From contig QBMN01000025.1 in assembly GCA_003241845.1 (NCBI GenBank), positions 1-35,419 on the forward strand: a stretch of DNA of 35,419 bases, given 5' to 3'. Of the stretch, positions 16,858 to 24,757 are shown in pieces; the stretch's first letter is position 1; every line of letters starts with the position of its first letter. This DNA comes from Shackletoniella antarctica (GTDB lineage: Bacteria; Cyanobacteriota; Cyanobacteriia; Phormidesmidales; Phormidesmidaceae). Position numbers and translations under genes: made by a program. Under the pieces are notes generated by a model that worked only from the letters and a program-made list of their open reading frames with translations, ran no database searches and was not told where the DNA came from.

Positions 16858-18042
16858 TTAGCTGCCCATGGCATCTTGGGGCAAAAAGGCTCGGTCTTGG
16901 GGCAGAGGCGCTACCGGGGCCGCCAGCTCAAATTCTCCGGCCTCAATCCACTGTTTGAGTTCACTGGCCACCTGGCGGGCCAGATAAATGCTGGCCAGCG
17001 GCGCTGTACGCACCGGCTGTCCCTCGATGGCAATGCTGCCCGACTTGAGCTGGGCGTAGCTGACCAGCCCAAAGGTGGGCCGCACCCGCCGAGGAATTGA
17101 GAAATCCATCACCGGGGCCACAATATCGGCATCCTGCACGGCGCAGTAGGCCGCCACCTGCTCGTTGAGGATGGGGATGGGCACGCCAACCCCCAGCATG
17201 AGCGAGGGGCCATAGCCCTTGAAGTAGCAGCCCCGCACCCACTCAGGCCGCATTTGCTTGGCATCGCCGATCAGCGCTAGGGTGGCGGCGGGGCCAATGG
17301 GGGTACGGTTGGGCAGCCGCCGCTGGAGCGGAAAGTGCTGGGTGCCCTCCCAGGCCACGTAGCCCACGCCGCCACCCAAGAAAATCCGGGTGCCGATGCC
17401 GATCACCTCCAGATCTGGGTCATTTAGCAGCGGCGAGAGGGCACCGGGGTTGGCGTAGACGGCGTTGCCCAGGCGCGGTTGCAGTGGGCCAAGGTAGGTC
17501 GAGAGAGTGCGATCGCCCCCGTTCACCCCGACAATAAAATTTTGGTACAGCCCCCGAGGGCTAAACAGGTAAAACTGATTAATCGTGTCGCGGGTAATGG
17601 TGGTTTCGAGCGCCGTGCGGGGGTAGCAGTCGGTGCCGTGGCCCGTGGCCTGGACCGCTACACTGCGCCCCGCAATCAGGTCGGCAATCACGTGGCCACC
17701 CCCCTGCTCGCGCACAGTTTCAGCGTCGCCCAGGTCAGCCCCGCGCCCGGCCACAGCGGGCTGGCTGGCTCCGATGCACACATCCACTGCGCCAAAGCCC
17801 GCGTAGGCGGGCACCCCATCGAGATAGCACTCCAGCAGCTTGATAGGTGGGTCGGTGTGGCCCAGGTTGAGCATCGCCCCCGACGATTCCATCGGCTCAA
17901 AGGTGCCGGTGACCACTACATCCACCGCCTTGGCGGCGGCGGTGATGCCCTGCTCTTGAGCATAGAGCTTAAAGGCTTCGGCGGTTTGCACCACCGCCTT
18001 GCCCTGGCGAATTTTGTCGTTAATGCTGTCGATGGTACGCAT
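16858..18042 (-). CDS. Homocysteine biosynthesis protein (HcyBio, DUF39)
   Basis: A 394-residue member of the HcyBio/DUF39 family (COG1900-like). Family members in methanogens help form homocysteine from aspartate semialdehyde and sulfide. Visible family features are the N-terminus RTIDSINDKIRQGKAVV, GMLNLGHTDPPIKLLECYLD-type sequence, VDVCIGASQ, the glycine-rich GHVIADLIAG, and GTDCYPRT. Cysteines 72, 89 and 139 are candidate sulfur carriers. Many relatives have C-terminal CBS domains; here there is none. It is the last gene of a minus-strand group after prmA and a small membrane protein, ten bases downstream. The exact substrate in this organism is inferred from family only. Confidence 0.85.
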   Translation of the reverse strand: MRTIDSINDKIRQGKAVVQTAEAFKLYAQEQGITAAAKAVDVVVTGTFEPMESSGAMLNLGHTDPPIKLLECYLDGVPAYAGFGAVDVCIGASQPAVAGRGADLGDAETVREQGGGHVIADLIAGRSVAVQATGHGTDCYPRTALETTITRDTINQFYLFSPRGLYQNFIVGVNGGDRTLSTYLGPLQPRLGNAVYANPGALSPLLNDPDLEVIGIGTRIFLGGGVGYVAWEGTQHFPLQRRLPNRTPIGPAATLALIGDAKQMRPEWVRGCYFKGYGPSLMLGVGVPIPILNEQVAAYCAVQDADIVAPVMDFSIPRRVRPTFGLVSYAQLKSGSIAIEGQPVRTAPLASIYLARQVASELKQWIEAGEFELAAPVAPLPQDRAFLPQDAMGS

Positions 18043-18051
18043 GGGCCTAGC

Positions 18052-18261
18052 TTAACTATTACCGCCGCGTCGCAGCCAAAATAGACCACCCATGAACACC
18101 GAGGGAGCCACCAGCAGCCCCACCACCACCGCCAGGGTCGGATTGTTTTGCCCAGCAGCAGAGCCTGCGAGCAGGGTCGGCAGTGCGTACTTAATGACTG
18201 CGCTGATCGTCCCAGAGAGCAACAGGACTTTAGCGGCAAAGCCGAGGTTAGAAGCGTTCAT
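18052..18261 (-). CDS. Small membrane protein coupled to prmA
   Basis: A 69-residue protein with two hydrophobic segments ([20 protein letters not shown] and [20 protein letters not shown]) and a short basic end (RRGG). Its ATG (18259-18261) overlaps the prmA stop codon (18258-18260) as ATGA, the usual arrangement for coupled translation, which decides this start over an upstream in-frame ATG at 18312. It ends 9 bp before HcyBio. The function is unknown. Its position between a methyltransferase and a sulfur-metabolism gene makes a role in the same operon possible but unproven. Confidence 0.7.
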   Translation of the reverse strand: MNASNLGFAAKVLLLSGTISAVIKYALPTLLAGSAAGQNNPTLAVVVGLLVAPSVFMGGLFWLRRGGNS

Positions 18262-19163
18262 AGTCCTGGGGATCGCCTTACATTCAGACAGCACCAATCC
18301 TGCCGCCGCCACAGGGTGGCCACCACCCAGCCGTGCTGCTCTAGGGTATCGGCCACCAGCTTCGACTGGTCGAGCAAAATGCCGCTGAGAATGCCCCAGC
18401 CGTCGGCGGTGACAAGGGTGTGCATCTGAGGGATCAGATCCATAATCACCTCCGCCAGAATATTGCAGACAATGCCGTCTACGGGGGCGTCGATGGCGGC
18501 GGCGATCGCCTCCAAACTGCCGTGCAGCAGCGGCAGCTCCGCCTCCGTCAGCCCATTCAGCGCCCGGTTGCCCATGGCCGAATGCACCGCTAAATCGTCG
18601 GTATCCGCCGCGTAGGCTTTTTTGGCCCCCAGCAGCAGCGCCCCAATCGAGAGAATGCCGGAGCCACAGCCAATGTCGGCAATGGTGACGTCGGCTCGCT
18701 CGTGGGTGAGCCGCATTTCGAGCGACTCTAGGCAGAGCTGGGTGGTGGGGTGGTTGCCGGTGCCAAAGGCCACCCCTGGGTCGAGGCGCAGCACCAGCCG
18801 CTGGTTGTCGTCCGGTGGTTCGAGCCAGGCGGGGGTGATGAGAAAGCGATCGCCAATCGGCTCGGGCCGCCAGTGCTCCTTCCAGCTCTTAGACCAGTCT
18901 TCTTCGTCAATCAGCTGCCAGCTAATACGGGGCAGCACTTGGCCGCTGCACAGCGCATCCTGCTTGACCAACAGCGCTAAAGCCGAAAGATCGAGCAATT
19001 CTAGCCGATGCTGCGGAAAATAGGCCTGCACAATGCAGGACGACCCTCGCTGTTGGGTCGAGGTGCCTTGGCTGCCAAAGCTGTCAAACCGCCAGAAAAC
19101 CGTATCCTCCAGGGCCGGATCGCACAGTACCTTTACTTCCCACCAGGTGTTGACCACAGCCAT
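18258..19163 (-). CDS. prmA: Ribosomal protein L11 methyltransferase
   Basis: A 301-residue S-adenosylmethionine-dependent methyltransferase that methylates ribosomal protein L11. The SAM-binding motif is [20 protein letters not shown]; the acidic motif AADTDDLAV and the catalytic-side motif [12 protein letters not shown] follow. [15 protein letters not shown] is a PrmA signature. Two start codons are possible: MPRM at 19172 or [12 protein letters not shown] at 19163. I prefer 19163 because family members begin just before WWE. Its stop overlaps the start of the next gene. It lies downstream of serA on the same strand with a GTAGG element between. Confidence 0.94.
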   Translation of the reverse strand: MAVVNTWWEVKVLCDPALEDTVFWRFDSFGSQGTSTQQRGSSCIVQAYFPQHRLELLDLSALALLVKQDALCSGQVLPRISWQLIDEEDWSKSWKEHWRPEPIGDRFLITPAWLEPPDDNQRLVLRLDPGVAFGTGNHPTTQLCLESLEMRLTHERADVTIADIGCGSGILSIGALLLGAKKAYAADTDDLAVHSAMGNRALNGLTEAELPLLHGSLEAIAAAIDAPVDGIVCNILAEVIMDLIPQMHTLVTADGWGILSGILLDQSKLVADTLEQHGWVVATLWRRQDWCCLNVRRSPGL

Positions 19164-19233
19164 TCTAGGCATTGCCTCGCAATTATCAAGATTGGGCCTG
19201 CCCCGTGCGGGCTAAAGCTCCAAATTTTCGACT

Positions 19234-19307
19234 GTAGGGTGGGCACTGCCCACCGCCCACCACGTTAGCAACCACAGCTTGAGCGCCCTACGCTTTGCCC
19301 ATCCTAC
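19234..19307. repeat. GTAGG-bounded inverted-repeat element overlapping the serA stop
   Basis: The left end GTAGGGTGGGCA (19234-19245) and the right end TGCCCATCCTAC (19296-19307) are imperfect inverted repeats. A 19-base part (19232-19250) also occurs, reversed, at 3637-3655. GTGGGCA and TGCCCAC inside the left arm form a separate dyad. The right end covers the serA stop codon. It resembles a miniature non-coding element. Confidence 0.6.
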
Positions 19308-20884
19308 AAATTAACGGTATAGGCATCGCGAATCCCCGGCACCTTGAGAATTTCATCCAAAATGCCCTCAGGCAGAGGATCGTCGAGGCTCAGGGCCATC
19401 ACCGCGTCGCCCCGGACAATTTTGCGGCCCACCTGCATGCTGGCAATGTTGACGTTAAAGCTGCCCAGCAGCGAGCCAATCTTGCCGATAATGCCCGGCA
19501 TGTCGCGGTGCAGGGTGAACAACATGTGCTGGGTCGGCGGCACGTTGATGGGGAACTCGTCGATGTCGGTAACGCGAATCTCGCTGCCCCCCAGCAGCAC
19601 CCCGGTGACCGAGTGCTCGCCCAGGCTGCCCTTGGCCGACAGGTTCAGCGACCCGGTATAGTCGCGAATGTCGGCGTCGCGGGTCTCAATCACGTGAATG
19701 CCGCGCTCTTTGGCCTCAATCGAGGCGTTGACATAGTTGACCCGCTCTTGCAGCGCGTGGGAGAGCAGCCCCTTCAGCGCCGCCACCATGATCGGCTGGG
19801 TGTCGCCCCCGGCGATGTCGCCCTGGAGCCGCACGGTGAGTTCTTCGACCCGGCCCCCGGCCAGCTGGCCCACCAGGTTGCCCAGGGTCTCGGCCAGTTG
19901 CAGGTAGGGGCGCAGCTTTTGCATCACCTCGGGGCGCAGACCGGGGATATTCACCGCCGATCGCGCCGGTAGCCCCAGCAGCACATCGCGAATTTGCTCC
20001 GCCACGTCAATGGCGACATTCACCTGGGCCTCTTCGGTAGACGCGCCGAGGTGAGGCGTCAGAATGATCCCCTTGCCCAGCTCCCGCAGCTCCGACTCAC
20101 CCAGGGGTTCAGACTCGTAGACATCCAGCGCTGCGCCGCCGATGGTGCCCTCTTTCAGCGCCTTGGCCAGGGCCGCCTCGTCGATAATGCCGCCGCGAGC
20201 GCAGTTGATGATTCGCACCGTGGGCTTCATCGTTGCCAGGGCTTTTTCGTTCACCAGGTGGGTGGTTTCGGGGGTCTTGGGCAGGTGCAGGGTAATGTAG
20301 TCGGCCTCGCGGAACAGCAGGTCTAGATCGACCAGGCGGCAGCCGAGCTGTTCGGCCCGCTCGGCAGAAATAAACGGGTCATAGGCCAGCAGCTTCATGC
20401 CCATGGCCCGCGCCACGGTCGCCACGTGGGAGCCAATCTTGCCCAGACCCACGACCCCCAGGGTCTTCTTGTAAATTTCGACTCCGGTAAAGTCCTTGCG
20501 CTTCCATTCGCCTTCCTTGACGGAGCGATCGGCGCTGGGAATGTAGCGCGACATCGACATCATCATCGCCAGGGCGTGCTCTGCCGCCGCAATGGTGTTG
20601 CCCTCCGGCGAGTTGACCACCACAATGCCCCGCCGGGTGGCCTCGAGCACGTCTATGTTGTCTACGCCGACCCCGGCCCGGCCAATAATTTTGAGGTTCT
20701 GGCCCGCATCGATTACCGCCTTGGTCACCTTGGTGCCAGAGCGAATCATCAGCGCATCGTAGTCGCCAATGGCGGCCACCAGTTCTTCAGGAGAAAGGCT
20801 GGTGTTGACATCCACCTGGGCGACCTGGGAGAGAATATCGAGGCCCGCCTGGTCAACGGGGTCAGAAACTAGAACCTTGGGCAT
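19304..20884 (-). CDS. serA: D-3-phosphoglycerate dehydrogenase
   Basis: A 526-residue enzyme that oxidises 3-phosphoglycerate to phosphohydroxypyruvate, the first step of serine synthesis. An N-terminal substrate domain flanks the NAD-binding Rossmann fold (TLGVVGLGKIGSHVATVARAM) with the catalytic elements NCARGGIIDEAAL and ILTPHLGASTEEAQ. An intervening ASB-type domain (about 320-445) precedes a C-terminal ACT domain (LFTLHRDMPGIIGKIGSLLG), typical of the long type-I enzyme and possibly serine-regulated. The stop codon TAG is formed by the edge of a GTAGG repeat. It is the first gene of the minus-strand group leading to prmA and HcyBio. Confidence 0.97.
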   Translation of the reverse strand: MPKVLVSDPVDQAGLDILSQVAQVDVNTSLSPEELVAAIGDYDALMIRSGTKVTKAVIDAGQNLKIIGRAGVGVDNIDVLEATRRGIVVVNSPEGNTIAAAEHALAMMMSMSRYIPSADRSVKEGEWKRKDFTGVEIYKKTLGVVGLGKIGSHVATVARAMGMKLLAYDPFISAERAEQLGCRLVDLDLLFREADYITLHLPKTPETTHLVNEKALATMKPTVRIINCARGGIIDEAALAKALKEGTIGGAALDVYESEPLGESELRELGKGIILTPHLGASTEEAQVNVAIDVAEQIRDVLLGLPARSAVNIPGLRPEVMQKLRPYLQLAETLGNLVGQLAGGRVEELTVRLQGDIAGGDTQPIMVAALKGLLSHALQERVNYVNASIEAKERGIHVIETRDADIRDYTGSLNLSAKGSLGEHSVTGVLLGGSEIRVTDIDEFPINVPPTQHMLFTLHRDMPGIIGKIGSLLGSFNVNIASMQVGRKIVRGDAVMALSLDDPLPEGILDEILKVPGIRDAYTVNL

Positions 20885-21028
20885 GGGTCAGCCATAAAAA
20901 TGTCACAGGGATCTACTTTACTTCAAAGGCGGAACCGGACATTAGTGTGGGGAGCACTTTTGGGCGGGTGGATGGGGATGGGTCTGCGAGAATTTTGGAT
21001 TGACGATTTTGGTTTTTGGTAGGGGCGA

Positions 21029-21055
21029 TAGGGTGCATCCGCCCAGCGATGCACC
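21029..21055. repeat. Dispersed repeat with hairpin, copy 1
   Basis: Begins TAGGGTGCATCCGCCC; GGTGCATC (21032-21039) pairs perfectly with GATGCACC (21048-21055). A related copy is at 28006-28033. It lies between serA and hemW. Confidence 0.55.
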
Positions 21056-21142
21056 TTTAAAGAAGCTCCGTAACTATTTTGTAAACTGCGCTTTCGCCAT
21101 GCAGTGAGGGCTGTAGAGAGGGCCATTGCAGGAAAAGTCACT

Positions 21143-22354
21143 TCACCTGTCACCTAGGTCTTCTAACGCCCGAAAACAGTCAGAAAGAACCACATTGGAG
21201 AACAGAAAACCTTCAGGATCGCTGAGGTGCAAACAGTGGAGAGCATCCCAAGTATCGCCTTCGGCAATCACTAATCCTGCCTGGATGTGGGGCTTTAGGG
21301 TTTGATGGAGAATTGCCCAGGTAGCTGGGGCGCAATGGGAACGCAGCTCATCTCCACCAATTCCCTCCTTCAGCCGTAGCCCTACCATCAGGCGATCCAA
21401 CAGCTGCTCTATCGGCGGTGTCGGCGGTTCGCTGTAGATGCCCCCAGCGGCCTGAAAGGACTTGACCCACTCGCCATAGGTCGCCAGGGTGCGGGGACGA
21501 CCGACGCGCTGGTGCTGGGTATAGCTAGCCGCCCCGAGGCCAAAGCCGTAGTAGGGCTGGTTGCGCCAGTAGGTCAGGTTGTGCTGACATTGGTGCCCCG
21601 GCAGGGCGTAGTTTGAGACCTCGTAGTGCTCGTAGCCCTGGGCCGGGAGAAATGTCTGGGCCAGCCGATACATGGTGGCGGTTTGCTCGTCTGTCGGCAG
21701 TGGGGCATCGCCGGGCTGGTAGCGTTTGGCGAAAACGGTTTGGGGTTCTACCGTCAGATCATAGATCGATAGGTGGTGGGGATATATGGCCACGGCTTTG
21801 GCTAGCCCAGTTTCCCAGTCGGCGATGGTCTGGTGAGGTAGGCCGGAGATTAAATCCAAGCTCCAGTTCGGCATCTCAACCTGGTGCAGCCAGTCCACCG
21901 AGCGGTAAACATCAGTGACGCGGTGGTAGCGGCCACAGCTTTCTAGGGTGGTATCGTTCAACGCCTGGACTCCCAGACTAATGCGATTGACGCCTGCGGT
22001 TAGATAACCTTGCAAATGCTCCAGATCAAAGGTGCCAGGATCCATTTCCATAGAGATTTCGGCATCTGGGGCAACGCCAAAGTGGTGATTGAGCTGAGTC
22101 AGAATTTTTTCAAGCTGGTGGACGGAGAGCAATGAGGGGGTGCCGCCGCCAAAGAAAACGGTTTTGAGTGGGTGTTCGTTCAGCTTTGGAGTGGTAGCGA
22201 TTTCCTTACAGACCGAATCCACATAACTTGCCACGGTGCCGGAGGTCTCGCCCCGCTGGTGGTTGCCGAGCACTGAAATGGGGAAGTCGCAGTAAAAGCA
22301 GCGGCGGCGGCAAAAGGGAATGTGAACGTAGGCGGAAGCGGGGCTGTCGGTCAT
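21143..22354 (-). CDS. hemW: Radical SAM heme chaperone HemW
   Basis: A 403-residue radical-SAM enzyme of the coproporphyrinogen III oxidase-like group. The [4Fe-4S] motif is CRRRCFYC (cysteines 15, 19, 22 of HIPFCRRRCFYCDF). GGGTPSLL, DLISGLPHQT and HNLTYWRNQPYYGFGLGAAS are HemW signatures. These distinguish it from true HemN oxidases, so the likely role is inserting or delivering heme to respiratory enzymes. It overlaps the upstream MOSC gene by four bases (ATGA), so translation is probably coupled. It ends about 260 bp from serA. Confidence 0.9.
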   Translation of the reverse strand: MTDSPASAYVHIPFCRRRCFYCDFPISVLGNHQRGETSGTVASYVDSVCKEIATTPKLNEHPLKTVFFGGGTPSLLSVHQLEKILTQLNHHFGVAPDAEISMEMDPGTFDLEHLQGYLTAGVNRISLGVQALNDTTLESCGRYHRVTDVYRSVDWLHQVEMPNWSLDLISGLPHQTIADWETGLAKAVAIYPHHLSIYDLTVEPQTVFAKRYQPGDAPLPTDEQTATMYRLAQTFLPAQGYEHYEVSNYALPGHQCQHNLTYWRNQPYYGFGLGAASYTQHQRVGRPRTLATYGEWVKSFQAAGGIYSEPPTPPIEQLLDRLMVGLRLKEGIGGDELRSHCAPATWAILHQTLKPHIQAGLVIAEGDTWDALHCLHLSDPEGFLFSNVVLSDCFRALEDLGDR

Positions 22355-23130
22355 GGGTTCAAGCTAACACCATCCCCAACCTTGAGGACTTGCCCGCCCT
22401 GACCGACAATGTTGGTATTGACCGCCAGCCGGTAGAAGTGGTTGAACCGCTGACGCGGTGCCCAGTCTGGCAGAGTAGCCAATCGCTGCTGGCTAAAGTT
22501 CTTTTGAAAACTCTGGGTGGCAGATCCGGTGAGGGCGTCGCGGGTGGGCATCACGCAGCGCTGGCAGGGGTTGATGCCCTCTAGCACCACGTCGCCGATC
22601 GCAAACCGAACCGGGCTGCCGTCGGTGCTAAAGAGCTGGTCTTCCCAGAAGGGGGGCACGCCGTCGATTTCGAGGTTGGTGCGAAAACGGCGGCGGGTTT
22701 CGTCGAGGGTGAGGTTGTGCCAGGCGGCAACGGCTTCCAGGGTCGCCGTGCTGATCACCGTTGGCCCAGCGGCATCGGTGTCGTCGGGAAAGCCGAGGGC
22801 ATGGTTTTCTTGCAGGGTGACGGGCTGCTGAAAGTAGTCGCTGAGCCAGGCTTCTAGCGCTGGGCGCTGCTGTTGGAGGTCAAAGGTGCCGACGGGTTCC
22901 TGGCCATCGACGGCGAGGGTGATGGACTTACTATCCGCAGAGAAAGTGGAGCGCAGTCGGTGGATGGCGGCGTTGCGCTTGCCGTTGACAAAGTGGTTTT
23001 GGGCATCGAAGAGGGCATAGGTGCGATCGCCCACCAGCGCCCCACTACCCAGAACCTGGGCCTGGGCCACCGAAACCCCATCCAGCGACTTAACCGGAAA
23101 AATATCAATGCGGGCGAGATGGCAGGTCAT
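22351..23130 (-). CDS. MOSC-domain protein (molybdenum cofactor sulfurase C-terminal-like)
   Basis: A 259-residue protein with an N-terminal MOSC_N beta-barrel (ARIDIFPVKSLDGVSVAQAQ, VGDRTYALFD) and a C-terminal MOSC domain. The conserved cysteine motif is NPCQRCVMPTRD (about residues 187-198), which in related proteins handles sulfur or reduces N-hydroxylated substrates with the molybdenum cofactor. No PLP-dependent sulfurase domain is fused. Its stop overlaps the hemW start (ATGA). It may be relevant that a molybdopterin oxidoreductase is encoded at 3759-4355, but they are far apart. The substrate is not predictable. Confidence 0.85.
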   Translation of the reverse strand: MTCHLARIDIFPVKSLDGVSVAQAQVLGSGALVGDRTYALFDAQNHFVNGKRNAAIHRLRSTFSADSKSITLAVDGQEPVGTFDLQQQRPALEAWLSDYFQQPVTLQENHALGFPDDTDAAGPTVISTATLEAVAAWHNLTLDETRRRFRTNLEIDGVPPFWEDQLFSTDGSPVRFAIGDVVLEGINPCQRCVMPTRDALTGSATQSFQKNFSQQRLATLPDWAPRQRFNHFYRLAVNTNIVGQGGQVLKVGDGVSLNP

Positions 23131-23181
23131 TGCAAACTGGGACGATAATTGAGGAGTCTCTGTCAGAGGAGCGGCACTACG

Positions 23182-23415
23182 ATGGCTGACCTACTTGAGC
23201 AAGCTATTGCCCGCGTCAAAGCGCTATCGGTCGATGAGCAAAATACGATCGCAACTTTGATTCTAGAAGAACTCGAAGACGAAAGCCGCTGGGATACATC
23301 GTTTGCTGGATCTCACAATCTGTTAGCTGAGCTAGCCGCAGAAGCGATGGCTGAGTATCACGCGGGCAACAGCCAAGAGTTAGACCCCAAAAAGCTTTTG
23401 CTGAGAAGACTCTAA
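23182..23415 (+). CDS. Orphan RelB-type antitoxin-like protein
   Basis: A 77-residue protein, MADLLEQAIARVKALSVDEQ onwards. An N-terminal helix with the 'LS.DEQN.IATLILEELE' pattern and an acidic DESRWD then a 'LLAELAAEAMAEYHAGN' tail ending DPKKLL match the cyanobacterial antitoxin proteins that usually precede a RelE/ParE toxin. No toxin frame follows: the next gene is cobM. It may be a solitary antitoxin or a remnant. The ATG at 23182 (GAGGAG eleven bases upstream) is preferred to a TTG at 23149. It diverges from the MOSC gene with 51 bp between. Confidence 0.65.
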   Translation: MADLLEQAIARVKALSVDEQNTIATLILEELEDESRWDTSFAGSHNLLAELAAEAMAEYHAGNSQELDPKKLLLRRL

Positions 23416-23447
23416 CCCTTGACAAATACCGCTTTGCGTTCAATGTC

Positions 23448-23484
23448 AAAAAAAAGGCCCCTGAGTTAGCTATCCTCAGAGGCC
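23448..23484 (-). terminator. Strong intrinsic terminator on the minus strand, with no minus-strand gene feeding it
   Basis: On the minus strand, GGCCTCTGAG and CTCAGGGGCC form a ten-pair stem (one G-U wobble) around a nine-base loop, followed by eight Ts (23455-23448). On the plus strand the wobble would be a C-A mismatch and no T run follows, so the minus orientation is favoured. No minus-strand protein gene lies upstream for over 4 kb; cobM and the guanidine cassette are on the opposite strand. Confidence 0.85.
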
Positions 23485-23617
23485 CGAATCAGGGTGCATC
23501 TACCGTTCCCATCTCCTGAGACGGCGGCGAAATTCCGGGGAAATACCTGGGGTTTACGGATACTTGAAACAAACTGGCTATGATCCAGTAGCTGTGTGAA
23601 TTGTTGACATTTGCTCT
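23448..23617 (-). ncRNA. Candidate small or antisense RNA ending at the 23448 terminator
   Basis: The minus-strand terminator needs a transcript. The 5' end is not identified; a start between about 23500 and 23617 would give a small RNA of roughly 50-170 nt. A start further right would make an antisense RNA to cobM. No known RNA family (tmRNA, SRP, 6S, Yfr1 motif) was recognised, and no good promoter pair was found. Confidence 0.4.
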
Positions 23618-24496
23618 ATGGCTAGCCCTGTGACCTCCCCTAAAATCCAAGATTTTTCCATTATTGCTCCCCATGGGGATACAGCCCTGGCACCGGGGGT
23701 TTACATCGTCGGGGCCGGGCCGGGCGACCCAGAGCTGTTGACGGTCAAGGCCCAGCGCATGCTCAGCCAGGCCGATGTGATTCTCTACGCCAACTCCCTG
23801 GTGCCCCAGCAGATTTTGGCCTGGACTCGCCCGGAGGCCGAGCGCATTGGCACCGCCACCCTGACCCTGGAGAGCATTTTGCCGCTGATGGTGGAGCGGG
23901 TGCGGGCCGGAAAGTCGGTGATTCGCCTGCAATCGGGCGACCCCAGCCTCTACAGCGCCATCCACGAGCAGATTCAGGCTTTGGCCGAGGCCGAGGTGCC
24001 CTTTGAGGTGGTGCCGGGCATCAGCGCTTACCAGGCGGCGGCGGCGAAACTCAACGCCGAGCTGACCATTCCCGGCCTGGTGCAGTCGATTATTCTCACC
24101 CGCATCAGCGGACGTACTCAGGTGCCCGAGGCGGAGGACTTGGCCAGTCTGGCCGCCCACAAGACCAGCCTGTGCCTCTACCTCAGCGCCCGCCATGTGG
24201 AAGAGTCTCAGGCGCAGCTGTTGAAGCACTACGAGCCAGACACCCCGGTAGCCATCTGCTTTCGCATCGGCTGGCCCGACGAGCAGCTGTTGGTGGTGCC
24301 GCTGGCGGAGATGGCCAAAACCACCCGCGAGAAAGACTTGATTCGCACCACGCTGTACGTGATCAGCCCGGCGCTGCGGGGGCAAAAGGTCAGGTCGCGC
24401 CTCTACAATCCCGAGCACACCCATCTGTTTCGCCCGCGCCATGGCTCAGCCACTCCTTCCGACTCTACCCAGGATGCGGTGCTCCCCCAGGCTTGA
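23618..24496 (+). CDS. cobM: Precorrin-4 C11-methyltransferase
   Basis: A 292-residue SAM-dependent tetrapyrrole methyltransferase of cobalamin (B12) or pseudocobalamin synthesis. Diagnostic motifs are GVYIVGAGPGDPELLTVKAQ, LYANSLVP, VIRLQSGDPSLYSAIHEQ and EVVPGISAYQAAAAKLN, which identify the C11 enzyme (CobM/CbiF). The last 30 residues are a variable tail. No strong ribosome binding site is visible. No B12 riboswitch consensus is visible upstream. Other cobalamin genes are not in this window. The stop codon overlaps the -35 candidate of the guanidine leader. Confidence 0.93.
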   Translation: MASPVTSPKIQDFSIIAPHGDTALAPGVYIVGAGPGDPELLTVKAQRMLSQADVILYANSLVPQQILAWTRPEAERIGTATLTLESILPLMVERVRAGKSVIRLQSGDPSLYSAIHEQIQALAEAEVPFEVVPGISAYQAAAAKLNAELTIPGLVQSIILTRISGRTQVPEAEDLASLAAHKTSLCLYLSARHVEESQAQLLKHYEPDTPVAICFRIGWPDEQLLVVPLAEMAKTTREKDLIRTTLYVISPALRGQKVRSRLYNPEHTHLFRPRHGSATPSDSTQDAVLPQA

Positions 24497-24521
24497 CCGG
24501 AGCTAGTTCTGGGCTTAGAGT
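24493..24521 (+). promoter_or_regulatory. Candidate promoter of the guanidine leader
   Basis: TTGACC (24493-24498) and TAGAGT (24516-24521) are separated by 17 bp, placing a start near 24528, just before the riboswitch aptamer. The -35 overlaps the cobM stop. It fits the consensus only partly. Confidence 0.45.
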
Positions 24522-24539
24522 AAGCTCATTAAAAAATTT

Positions 24540-24651
24540 GAGCCTCTAGGGTTCCGGCTTGGCTGTAGGGCTAGGTGCCTGGTCCGAGAGAGGCGGGTTG
24601 GCGCAGTCTTATTTTATGGCCAGCTACACGGCGGGATAAAAGCCCGGGAGA
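24540..24651 (+). promoter_or_regulatory. Guanidine-I riboswitch (ykkC motif) aptamer
   Basis: Three conserved blocks of the ykkC-I/guanidine-I aptamer occur in order: CTAGGGTTCCGG (24546-24557), CTGGTCCGAGAGA (24579-24591) and ACACGGCGGGATAAAAG followed by CCCGGGAGA (24626-24651). The class binds free guanidinium and normally switches genes on. Here it precedes a guanidine-hydrolase-type gene by about 105 bases, which agrees with that logic. The final helix shares bases with the terminator described next. Confidence 0.96.
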
Positions 24652-24701
24652 TCGAGAGAGGTTGAGAGGTCAACTTCTTAAATCTCTCGGGCATTTTAGT
24701 T
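24642..24701 (+). terminator. Riboswitch expression platform: competing terminator
   Basis: GCCCGGGAGAT (24642-24652), the last part of the aptamer, can instead pair with ATCTCTCGGGC (24682-24692), eleven pairs with one G-U. This is followed by the U-rich ATTTTAGTT. A small internal hairpin GTTGA/TCAAC (24661-24674) lies in the loop. Guanidine binding would hold the aptamer helix and prevent the terminator, predicting an ON switch by antitermination. Confidence 0.8.
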
Positions 24702-24757
24702 GCTCTGGTTAAGATTGCGATTTACTTGGCATAGTGCACCCCTGCGAGGCTCTACTC

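Noticed and set aside
19295-19972. Plus-strand frame of 225 codons opposite serA
   Set aside because: Antisense shadow rich in His, Gln and Ala; serA is unmistakable.
23448-23617. A cobalamin riboswitch upstream of cobM
   Set aside because: No B12-box or conserved aptamer blocks were found on the plus strand.
23489-24442. Minus-strand frame of 317 codons opposite cobM
   Set aside because: It is the reverse of cobM, low-complexity (His/Gly/Gln rich) and without any family motif; the plus-strand gene is clear.
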